Both the position numbers and the translations under genes were made by a program. This document shows, in pieces, positions 31,645 through 39,445 of a stretch of DNA of 64,000 bases (position 1 is the stretch's first letter; each line of letters starts with the position of its first letter). The notes under the pieces are model-generated. The model was not told the origin of the DNA and made no database searches. It worked only from the letters and a program-made list of their open reading frames with translations. This DNA comes from a bacterium (GTDB taxonomy: Bacteria; Pseudomonadota; Gammaproteobacteria; Burkholderiales; Thiobacillaceae), in assembly GCA_009772925.1 (NCBI GenBank), contig WOUQ01000009.1, positions 62,001-126,000 on the forward strand. The letters are read 5' to 3'.

Positions 31645-33948
31645 TCAGATTGGAGCGGTGCTGCTGTCGACACTGCCATCGGCGCTATGCACTGCCGGGT
31701 GCTCGGCCACACAGGTGATCTCCACCTGCTCGCCACGCGGGCGCACCGCGATCACCCGGGCCAGCAGGCTCCATTGCTCGGCCATCCCAAAGGCGAAATG
31801 GGTGCGCTCGGCCGACAGGCCGGTTTCGATGGGGATGTCGGGCAGGCCTGCAAAGACCACCTGCTGCGCATCGCTGCCCGGCATCACCGCATGCGGGCCG
31901 CTGACACCACCATCGCGTCGGCGCAGCGCCATGACATGTTCTTGCCCATCGACAAATGCGATCGGCTCGGACAGCTTGGCGGTTTTTGTGTCGGCATCCC
32001 AGGCGACGATTTCGCCGCCCGCGCCCCAACTGGGCATGTCATGGGCAATGGCGATCAGATCGCCGTAGGTCGGAATCAGGCCTTCGAGCTCGGTGCGCAA
32101 GGTGATGATGCGGCGGCGATAGCGATTGGCCGCCGCCAGATACAGCCCCTCGCGCACCGCATGGGCCTCGGTGGTGCAACCAAAGAGCCGCAGCTTGGCC
32201 GGATTGGTGCTGCTGGAGCCCGGCAGGCTCACCGTCACTTCATCGGGCTTCCAGGTGCGACTGCTGAAGAACTCCACCGTCACCGCGTCCGCCGTCTCTT
32301 CGCCTGGCATCACATACTGGATCTTGAGGCTGTTCTTGACGATGTTGCGCGGACTGAAGAGCGCCACGGGCAGTAGCCGGGCTTCGTCACGCACCAAGCG
32401 CACAATGCCGCCTTGCAGGAAGGGCACCGCTCGCCCACAGCGGGCCACCCGGGTCAGGGCTTCCCATACTGTGACCTGCTGGTCGAACACGCCATCGAAC
32501 TGGTCGCCCCGGCTGGCCCAAACCTGATCGAGTTGCGCCAGGGCGGCGAGATCGATCCGGGCATTCGGCAGTTTGGCGCCGTAACTGGCGCGCAGGATGT
32601 CGGCAAAGGCCCAGGCGATCGAACGCGTGGGCAATGGAGCAGACCAGCCAGAGTCCACCGACCAGACCGGCAGCTTGCGCGTGACAATGCAGTTGATGAG
32701 CCGGCTGGAGCGCTGCGACAGGTTGTCGGTGGCGCGCATGCGGATGGCGAGCAGCGTGACGTTGTCAGGGAAAGTGACGCCGCCGGCCAGATAGCCCCGG
32801 GCCTCACCCCAGCGCACTTCGTGACCGGCACGGGAACTGGTGCTTTTCGTGTCCAGGCGCGTGGCACGCACTTCGTATCGCCCTGCAGCGACGGGATAAA
32901 GGTAGGTGCGCCGCTGTGGCGTGGTGGTGGCAGCGGTCAGGCTCTCACTGCCCAGCGTGAACCAGTCGTTCAGTGGATCGCCCTCGGCATCGATGGCCCG
33001 GGCTTCGACCTTCCAGCTGGCACTGCGGCTGTCCAGGCCGCCAGCGTCATTGGCGTAATACAGCCCGCGCGGCAGCAGGATGTCGATGCCGATGTACGTC
33101 ACTTCACTGTCAGCCGGGTTGATGGCAAAGCCTCCGGTCCAGGTGCCAGCCAGCAGTTCCTGCCCGGCGACCTCTGGCGCGGTCACCACATCCGGGTTGA
33201 AGAGTGTGACCGGACTGCCGGGTGGCACGATCTGGTAGGTCACTTCCTCGAACGAGGCAATCGGCGTGTCCTCGATGCGAATCTGCTCGATGTCGTATTC
33301 GCCCAGGCCGATACAATGCAGTTGGTGCAGGAACTGTTCATTGCCCTGATATTCGCCATAGGGGGTTGCGGCCAAGTCCGGATAGACCAGATGGCGGCCG
33401 TAGACGACCGGTATGGGTTGGGCCAGCCGCGCATAGTTGCCCTGGCCTTGCAGGCTGTAGGTGGGCGACGGCTGCGCCAGACCCCCGCCCGAGCCGGCAA
33501 AGGACGGCATGTTGGGCGTGGGCAGCGGCACCAGAGCGCTGACCAGAGCAGAGCCTGCCGTCATGATGATGGCCGAACCAACGGCTGTGGCCAGGTTGCC
33601 GCTAAAGCCCAGGCTCGCGCCCAAGGGGCCGCCATAGACGGTGGCGACCACCATCACCGCGATCATCAGGACCGTGCGCAACGGGTTCTTGCCACCGCCT
33701 CCACCTCCCCCGCCCTGCGGCAGGGAGATGAAGAGCACCACACCATCGATCGGTGTGACTGCCCAATCGGCACGCAACACGGGCGCGCCGTTCTTGATGC
33801 AGACGGTGGGTTGGTCGAACTCGGCAATGCCCTGGTTGTCCAGCCACTGGCGGATGGTCTGGCCGGGGTGGGCCACCATCACTTCGCGCTGGGTGGGCTG
33901 GAAGGGGTTGCGCAGCAGAATCACCGCGCTCTGGTTGGCTTCGCTCAC
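31645..33948 (-). CDS. Host specificity protein J-like tail tip protein
   Basis: Tail-tip/central-fibre protein (767 aa). The N-terminal 90 residues resemble a lambda gpI-like fold and are followed by a Gly8 stretch (residues about 80-90) and a hydrophobic region (TVLMIAVMVVATVYGG, VGSAIIMTAGSALVSAL). The TipJ-like core has PIPVVYGRHLVYPDLAA, GEYDIEQIRIEDTPI and the receptor-side segments GLIPTYGDLIAIAHDMPSWG. The gene begins at GTG 33948, overlapping the NlpC gene stop as GTGA. It determines adsorption in related phages. Confidence 0.85.
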   Translation of the reverse strand: MSEANQSAVILLRNPFQPTQREVMVAHPGQTIRQWLDNQGIAEFDQPTVCIKNGAPVLRADWAVTPIDGVVLFISLPQGGGGGGGGKNPLRTVLMIAVMVVATVYGGPLGASLGFSGNLATAVGSAIIMTAGSALVSALVPLPTPNMPSFAGSGGGLAQPSPTYSLQGQGNYARLAQPIPVVYGRHLVYPDLAATPYGEYQGNEQFLHQLHCIGLGEYDIEQIRIEDTPIASFEEVTYQIVPPGSPVTLFNPDVVTAPEVAGQELLAGTWTGGFAINPADSEVTYIGIDILLPRGLYYANDAGGLDSRSASWKVEARAIDAEGDPLNDWFTLGSESLTAATTTPQRRTYLYPVAAGRYEVRATRLDTKSTSSRAGHEVRWGEARGYLAGGVTFPDNVTLLAIRMRATDNLSQRSSRLINCIVTRKLPVWSVDSGWSAPLPTRSIAWAFADILRASYGAKLPNARIDLAALAQLDQVWASRGDQFDGVFDQQVTVWEALTRVARCGRAVPFLQGGIVRLVRDEARLLPVALFSPRNIVKNSLKIQYVMPGEETADAVTVEFFSSRTWKPDEVTVSLPGSSSTNPAKLRLFGCTTEAHAVREGLYLAAANRYRRRIITLRTELEGLIPTYGDLIAIAHDMPSWGAGGEIVAWDADTKTAKLSEPIAFVDGQEHVMALRRRDGGVSGPHAVMPGSDAQQVVFAGLPDIPIETGLSAERTHFAFGMAEQWSLLARVIAVRPRGEQVEITCVAEHPAVHSADGSVDSSTAPI

Positions 33949-34361
33949 GACGACTCCACAAATCGGTAATAGCCCTCGACCCGCCAGCCGTGCAGCAGGA
34001 GTTCCGGCAGCTTCTGGAACACGACGCCTGCGTCCTTGACCGCGTGGAGCACACCACCGCCGTCGACGGACAGCCACACGCCGACATGCACCGGGTGGCG
34101 GGACTGGCGCAGCAGCACAGCATCTCCTTCGGAGGGTTGCGCCACCACTGCCCAGCGTTGCCGCTCGGGGTGGTCGCGGAAGGTGCTGACCACGGTGCGC
34201 AGGTCGTTGGCGTCCACCGGGATTTCGGGCAGGTCTCGGCCAAAGTGCTCGCGCTGAATGGCAAGGAACAGCCCCCAGCAATCGAACGCGTTCGGGCCAC
34301 GTGCACCGGCGTGCCAGGGCCGACCGATGTACTCGGCCGCCCAATGGGGTGTGGGGCTCAT
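33945..34361 (-). CDS. NlpC/P60 tail assembly peptidase (gpK-like)
   Basis: Cysteine peptidase (138 aa). The catalytic Cys is in GPNAFDCWGLF and the His in HPVHVGVWLS, followed by GVLHAVKDAG. In related phages this protein is at the tail tip and cleaves peptidoglycan stem peptides during DNA entry. Coupled by overlaps to the genes on both sides. Confidence 0.85.
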   Translation of the reverse strand: MSPTPHWAAEYIGRPWHAGARGPNAFDCWGLFLAIQREHFGRDLPEIPVDANDLRTVVSTFRDHPERQRWAVVAQPSEGDAVLLRQSRHPVHVGVWLSVDGGGVLHAVKDAGVVFQKLPELLLHGWRVEGYYRFVESS

Positions 34362-34900
34362 CGGGTCAAGCCCGGGAAGGTCTTGGCGGTATAGCTGATG
34401 CCGGGGAAAGCCTTGTTGCCCACATCCAGCATGCGCGCCCGACCCGTCACCCGAAAGATGTCAGCCTCCACTTCCGTGAGCACCAAGTGGATGGGTGGGT
34501 CCATCTGTGGCCCTTCCAGATCGGTCGAGAGGTAAGGCCGATAGGTCACCTCGATCACCGACTGCGACTCGGCCGCCGCGTCCAGGTGGCGCACGATTTC
34601 TCGCGAAACGTTGTCGAGCGTCACGGTGATTTCCGGCACAGGCATGGTGTCCACGGGCGGCAAATCCAGCTCAAAGCCCATGGCCACGAATTGCACGCGC
34701 TCGCCGGCTTGCAGCGGGGCTTGCGATTCCAGTCTGGCCCACAGATCACCCGTGTCGCGCACCACCCGAATGGCCACCAACTGACCTGCGTCGTCGACGA
34801 AGGCCGGATGGCGCAATTCCAGCGTATGCAGGATGATCTGTTCAGAGGGAGCGCTGGCGTAGGCCTCCTTGATGGCTTCTGATAATGCAGCGTTGGGCAT
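34358..34900 (-). CDS. DUF1833 family tail protein (gpL-like position)
   Basis: A 180-aa protein with IILHTLELRHPAFVDD, a DUF1833-type start, VQFVAMGFELDLPPVD and ITVTLDNVSREIVRHLDAA. It occupies the position of gpL in lambda-like tails, before the NlpC peptidase and J, and is probably a tail-tip component. ATGA overlap with the peptidase gene. Confidence 0.75.
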   Translation of the reverse strand: MPNAALSEAIKEAYASAPSEQIILHTLELRHPAFVDDAGQLVAIRVVRDTGDLWARLESQAPLQAGERVQFVAMGFELDLPPVDTMPVPEITVTLDNVSREIVRHLDAAAESQSVIEVTYRPYLSTDLEGPQMDPPIHLVLTEVEADIFRVTGRARMLDVGNKAFPGISYTAKTFPGLTR

Positions 34901-34913
34901 CAGAGATCACCGC

Positions 34914-36560
34914 TCACAGGATGACGGGGTAAGGCACGTAGCTGGTTTCGCTGTCGTCCTCGGGCAACTGCGCTTCACCGGCATAACCACTGGCCAGCAC
35001 CTGGCCATCGTCGAGCAGAAACACCAGGCCCTGCTCGGAACTCGAGCCGTAGGATGAGATGTCGACCACGCGGCGCTGTGCAATGCGCACCAGTTCCACA
35101 CTGCTGCGGTTGGTGGCATCCCCCAGTCCCAGCGCCCCGTTGCCGTTGTAGCCCCAGGCGTAGACCGTTCCATCCTCCATCAAGGCAGCGCCGTAGTTGA
35201 AGGAACCGGTGCCGCCATGCACAGCCTTGACCACGGTATTGCCCACCGGCACTTGCACAAAGTTGCCGCTGTTGCTGCCGTTGGCGTTGCCCCAATAGGC
35301 GCCCGCGCCACAGGCCCACAGGGTCTTGTCGGTTTTTTTTAGGTAGGTGAGCGGTTGATCGTGGCTGCCAGCGTAGACATCCACGACATTGGTCACCACC
35401 TGCACCGGGGTGAACTGGTTGGCCAGATTGCCATTGCCCAATTGCCCGAAGTCGTTGGTGCCCCAGGCATGCAGGGCGCCGGTGCTGTCCAAGGCAAAGG
35501 CGTGCACGTAAGCCCCGAACACCTTGACGATGGTTTTGCCAGCGAGACTGCCGCCCGCGCGCGGCATGGCGACGTTGGCCTGATTGGTGGTGCCGTCGCC
35601 CAACTGGCCGTTGGCGTTGTAACCCCAAGAGTACAGGGTGCCGTCGTTCTTGACGGCGTAGTAAGCCGTATAGCGCTCACGCCCCGCAGCGATCTGGGTG
35701 ATGCCTGAGAGCACCGGCAACTGCACAAAGTTGTTGCGCTGGGTCACATCACCCAAGCCCAGCTGGCCATGGGCGTTGTAGCCGCAGGCGTGCACGGTGC
35801 CATCGCTGCACAGCACCAGGGTACTGTTGAACCCCTCGACGCCACAGTTTTGTGCGACCTGCACCACGGCTTTTCCAGCGATCGAGTTGCTGGCATTGGC
35901 GCTCATGTTGTACGGCACCGGCTGATTGGTTGTGTTGCCGGTACCGAGCTGGCCATAGCCATTGAACCCCCAACCCCAGAGCTGGCCGTTCTTGTCGATG
36001 CAGTAGCCGTTGGTATCGTGGCTGTAATAGAGCTTGTCTGCCCCAGGGAAGCCCGGTGGGAAGGCCGTGCGTGCCGGGTAGGAGCGCGCGAAGGTGGTGC
36101 CGTCCCCCAGCTTGAAGTTGACGTTGCGTCCCCAGGCGCGGATGCTGCCATCGGTCATGATGAGGCCGAACTGGCGGTAACTGTTGGGTTGCGTGTTGCT
36201 GGCGTTTTCTGGCAACTTCTGCGCCTTGGTGCCGGAGCGCACATCAGGCGTTGCCCAGACCGGCACACCCTGCGCGCCGATGGTGAGCACCTGCCCGGAT
36301 TGACCTGCGGGCAAGGCGACCAGCCGGTGGCCATCGAAGTAGATGACCTCGCCCGGCAGGTTCGAGACCCCTTGCGTGCCTTGGGCAAACAGATCCCATG
36401 CCGGCGAGTTGGCGTGCGGCGCCACGCCCGTGGTGGCATCCGCCAGGCACACAAAGCTGTCGCCGTGGTGGCCGACCACGTCCTGGCGGGCGTAGGTGGC
36501 GCTGGCGTCATACGCGCCGCGCCAGGTAAAGGCAATCTTGCCCAAAGAAACGGTTCCCAT
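34914..36560 (-). CDS. RCC1-repeat tail protein, second copy
   Basis: A 548-aa protein. The first 55 residues (FTWRGAYDASATYARQDVVG, AWDLFAQGT) resemble a small carbohydrate-binding or tail-fibre attachment module. From about residue 125 it has repeated blades of the RCC1/BLIP-II type: GSIRAWGRNVNFKLGDG, GQLWGWGFNGYGQLGTG, GTVHACGYNAHGQLGLG, GTLYSWGYNANGQLGDG, GALHAWGTNDFGQLGNG, GTVYAWGYNGNGALGLG. That fits a seven-bladed propeller. Position among tail genes suggests a receptor-binding or tail-decorating protein. It is not closely similar in blade sequence to the neighbouring RCC1 protein. Confidence 0.8.
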   Translation of the reverse strand: MGTVSLGKIAFTWRGAYDASATYARQDVVGHHGDSFVCLADATTGVAPHANSPAWDLFAQGTQGVSNLPGEVIYFDGHRLVALPAGQSGQVLTIGAQGVPVWATPDVRSGTKAQKLPENASNTQPNSYRQFGLIMTDGSIRAWGRNVNFKLGDGTTFARSYPARTAFPPGFPGADKLYYSHDTNGYCIDKNGQLWGWGFNGYGQLGTGNTTNQPVPYNMSANASNSIAGKAVVQVAQNCGVEGFNSTLVLCSDGTVHACGYNAHGQLGLGDVTQRNNFVQLPVLSGITQIAAGRERYTAYYAVKNDGTLYSWGYNANGQLGDGTTNQANVAMPRAGGSLAGKTIVKVFGAYVHAFALDSTGALHAWGTNDFGQLGNGNLANQFTPVQVVTNVVDVYAGSHDQPLTYLKKTDKTLWACGAGAYWGNANGSNSGNFVQVPVGNTVVKAVHGGTGSFNYGAALMEDGTVYAWGYNGNGALGLGDATNRSSVELVRIAQRRVVDISSYGSSSEQGLVFLLDDGQVLASGYAGEAQLPEDDSETSYVPYPVIL

Positions 36561-36599
36561 GAACAGTCCTTGAAGAGTGGAGATTGAAATCGGTGGGAT

Positions 36600-38276
36600 T
36601 CAGAACAGGATGGGCGACGGCGCGTAGCGGTGGTCGTGGTCGTCATCGCCCGTTTGCGCATAGCTGCCGTTGCCAGTGCTCATCACCTGACCATCGACCG
36701 TGAGGAAGTGGTAGGCGCCGTTGTGGTACTCGCCACCCTCGCCGCAGCCCATCGTCCCGGAGCGAGAGAAGTCGACGATGGGCCGGTCGATGAGCACGAA
36801 GCGCGAGGGGGCGTTGGACGTGTCGGCATACCCATGGCCGCACTGCCCCGTTGCCCCCATGCCCCAGCCCACCGCCTTGCCGTCGGATCGGAGTGCCATG
36901 GCCGACGACCCATAGCTGCTGCCGTACACCCGCAGCTTGGTGACCTGTGTGAGGAAGTCGCCACCGATGGTGGCCCAGGTGGTGCGGTCACTGCCGCCGC
37001 CGATGCTGTAGCCGTTGTACCCGGTGTGGCGCACCGTGCCGTCTTGCATGAGCGCGAGCGTCCTGCCATAACCGCCGGAGATGGCGTAGGCGTCGGCCAC
37101 GCCGTCGAGCACCTTGTACGGGAACAGCGCGTGTCCGGTCCAGATATCGCCTGTGAAACCCGTGCCCCAACTGCCCCCGATTTGACCGCTGTCATGCCCC
37201 CAGCGGTAGAGTGATCCGTCTTCGAGCACCACGCCGTAGGCGCGGTAGTACTGGGCGCCAGCCACCCAATGCCCGTCGGACTCGGAGCAGAAGACTTTTT
37301 TGACGCGCTTGTCGCTGCCCCAGGGCATGAGCAGGCGGTGGACAGATTGGTCGCTGCCAAAGCCACAGGCGTTGGCTTCGCCGGCCACCCACAACTTACC
37401 CTGGGTGTCCACCAGGTAGCTCGCAGCATGAAAGCCGCCCGACAGAAAGACCTCGCGGATCGGGGTGTCGAGCGTGAACGGCACGAGCGTGGGCGTGGTG
37501 ACGGTAGTGCTGTGCCCCAGCCCTAGGCTGCCATAGCGGTTGTTGCCCCAGACATAGACGCGGCCGGCGTCATCCAGGCAAGCGAACATGCGATAGCCGT
37601 ACCAGTCGTGGCCGCTGAAGACCCGCCTGACCACGGCAGCAGCAGGCAACTGGCCCACCCCATTGACGCGTCGAGGCACCGGATTGGCGGTGGCCGTGGG
37701 CGAGCCCCCGTCGCTGTTGGCCCCGGCGTGCCACAAGCCGCCACTGGCATCGATGAAGAAGGTCTCGTCCCACATGCAGTTGATGGACGCGATGCGAGGC
37801 GTACCCGGTGGAAATGCCACCCGCGCGGGGAAGGTGCGGCTGATGTCACCGGTGTTGCCGGTGCCCTGCTGGCCGGTGAGCGCCCGGCCCCAGGCACGCA
37901 CCGAGCCGTCGTTCATGAGCGCGGCCATGAAGAAGTTGGCGCTGTGGTAGTCGGCCGCCGCGCGGTCGGTGTTCATCAGCGCCGTGGCCACCGTGCCGTT
38001 GCGATCGGCCATGAAGCGGAATTGCACACTGTCCACCCCATTGGCGCCATTCGCGTGCAGCACCATGCTGCCGATGCCACCCACCGACACCCCTCCGGTG
38101 AGCAAGTGGCCTTTGAGGGTTGCATCCTGCTGGCCCAGCGCAAAGGGCTGCGGCTGGCCGTGGCGCATCACCCAGGCGCCACCTTCCTTGAAGACCACAT
38201 CCCCATCCCGATAGCCCAGGTAGGGCGAGTAGAGGCCGCACCAGCGGTAGCCCAGCGCCGATATATCCAGGTTCAC
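36600..38276 (-). CDS. RCC1-repeat tail protein, first copy
   Basis: A 558-aa protein starting at GTG 38276, overlapping the upstream gene stop as GTGA. The N-terminal 150 residues (VNLDISALGYRWCGLYSPY, FKEGGAWVMRHGQPQPFALG) look like a tail attachment part. Blades follow: GSVRAWGRALTGQQGTG, GGLWHAGANSDGGS, GRVYVWGNNRYGSLGLG, GKLWVAGEANACGFG, GSLYRWGHDSGQIGG, GTVRHTGYNGYSIGGG, GKAVGWGMGATGQCGHG. They are more diverged than in the second copy. Probably a beta-propeller on the tail tip. Confidence 0.8.
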   Translation of the reverse strand: MNLDISALGYRWCGLYSPYLGYRDGDVVFKEGGAWVMRHGQPQPFALGQQDATLKGHLLTGGVSVGGIGSMVLHANGANGVDSVQFRFMADRNGTVATALMNTDRAAADYHSANFFMAALMNDGSVRAWGRALTGQQGTGNTGDISRTFPARVAFPPGTPRIASINCMWDETFFIDASGGLWHAGANSDGGSPTATANPVPRRVNGVGQLPAAAVVRRVFSGHDWYGYRMFACLDDAGRVYVWGNNRYGSLGLGHSTTVTTPTLVPFTLDTPIREVFLSGGFHAASYLVDTQGKLWVAGEANACGFGSDQSVHRLLMPWGSDKRVKKVFCSESDGHWVAGAQYYRAYGVVLEDGSLYRWGHDSGQIGGSWGTGFTGDIWTGHALFPYKVLDGVADAYAISGGYGRTLALMQDGTVRHTGYNGYSIGGGSDRTTWATIGGDFLTQVTKLRVYGSSYGSSAMALRSDGKAVGWGMGATGQCGHGYADTSNAPSRFVLIDRPIVDFSRSGTMGCGEGGEYHNGAYHFLTVDGQVMSTGNGSYAQTGDDDHDHRYAPSPILF

Positions 38277-38911
38277 AGTTGCACCTCCAGGGCGTTTTGA
38301 TGGAGGGCAAAGGTCACCCCTTCGGCCAGAGTCCAAGCCAGGAAGTCTTGCGCATTGAAGTTGGCATCTCGTCCCTCCGTCACCAGCAGTTCAGATCCGT
38401 CGCTGGAAAGCGCGAAACCATAGAAGCGAGGCAAAGCCGCGGTGTGGACCAGCTCGTAGCCGGATTCATCGACCTTGACCTTCAGCAGCATCCCGCGTGC
38501 GCCAATCAAGGAGTCCGGCAGTCCCACTGCGAGCACCCGGGCGATGACCTGCTGCAGCACGGCTTCAGCGTCCACCAGGATCTGGTTGCCGCTGGACTGC
38601 ACCTGATGGAGCACGGCAGTGGTGTCCGCCACGCCTTGGTCGGCCGAGGCTTGGGCACGGTCGGCTTCGCTGGCGGCGAGTTCGGCCGAGGTGAGCGCGT
38701 CTTGCGCGGCGGCCTGGCTCTGAGCCAGTAGGCCGTCGGCGGCGAGGTTGATGCGGGTATCGGCATCCGCCAGCAGCTTGGCCACCGTCGCAACCGCGCC
38801 ACCCTCGGTGGTCACGGTCTGCGCGGCGGTGCCGTGCACGATGGTGTGCAACAAGGCACTGTCGGCCGTGACCTGCGCGACCGCTTGATGCAGATCGGTT
38901 TGCAGACTCAT
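38273..38911 (-). CDS. Phage tail protein, coiled-coil N-terminal part
   Basis: A 212-aa protein whose first two thirds are Ala/Gln-rich helix (AAQDALTSAELAASEADRAQ, VLQQVIARVLAVG) of trimeric coiled-coil type. A beta-rich end follows (LPRFYGFALSSDGSELLVTE). Such proteins link tail fibres or RCC1 proteins to the tail. No known family is claimed. It couples to the first RCC1 gene by GTGA. Confidence 0.6.
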   Translation of the reverse strand: MSLQTDLHQAVAQVTADSALLHTIVHGTAAQTVTTEGGAVATVAKLLADADTRINLAADGLLAQSQAAAQDALTSAELAASEADRAQASADQGVADTTAVLHQVQSSGNQILVDAEAVLQQVIARVLAVGLPDSLIGARGMLLKVKVDESGYELVHTAALPRFYGFALSSDGSELLVTEGRDANFNAQDFLAWTLAEGVTFALHQNALEVQL

Positions 38912-38955
38912 AGAAGTTGTTCCGTGTATGCGATGAATGGATGAATCAGGTATTG

Positions 38956-39435
38956 CTAGGCCGGCCAGCGAACTGGCAGAGTGCCGTGCACCAGTTGGTG
39001 CAGCTCGCTGCCCATGGCAAAGAGGTCGTCGGCGGAGAGCTCCAGCATCAGGTTGAGCGCGCCCTCGTCGAGCGTGGGCCGCTCGCGGATTTCCAGTTCG
39101 CCCTTGACGTCCCAGCGCCGGGCCGAACGCAACTGGGCTTCGAACTGGCGGGTGAAACGGGCTTCATGGGGCAAGAGCCCGAGGCCGCCGAGCAAGGTGA
39201 TCTCGAACCACTGCCCGCCCTCATCGGCGTGGTACTTGTACCAAGCCTCGAACAGCGCAAACTCGAACTCGCTGAACAGCCAGCGCACGGTGATGCGCGT
39301 GGGCGTTTGCCTAAAGCGGCGGCGCTGGCGCGCCGGGCCGGATTCCATGTCAGTGCGCAGTACGGCCTCTTGCGGCGTGAGGCCATAGCCTTCGACCGAG
39401 GGCAGCGGCAGCGTGTTGGGCCAGGTGATGTTCAT
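38956..39435 (-). CDS. Minor tail protein (gpM-like position)
   Basis: A 159-aa protein starting at ATG 39435, 11 bases after the tape-measure gene. Its features include RITVRWLFSEFEFALFEAWY, then GQWFEITLLGGLGLLPHEAR and WDVKGELEIRERP. In related phages a protein of this type follows the tape measure and completes the tail tip. Confidence 0.65.
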   Translation of the reverse strand: MNITWPNTLPLPSVEGYGLTPQEAVLRTDMESGPARQRRRFRQTPTRITVRWLFSEFEFALFEAWYKYHADEGGQWFEITLLGGLGLLPHEARFTRQFEAQLRSARRWDVKGELEIRERPTLDEGALNLMLELSADDLFAMGSELHQLVHGTLPVRWPA

Positions 39436-39445
39436 ACACACCTCC

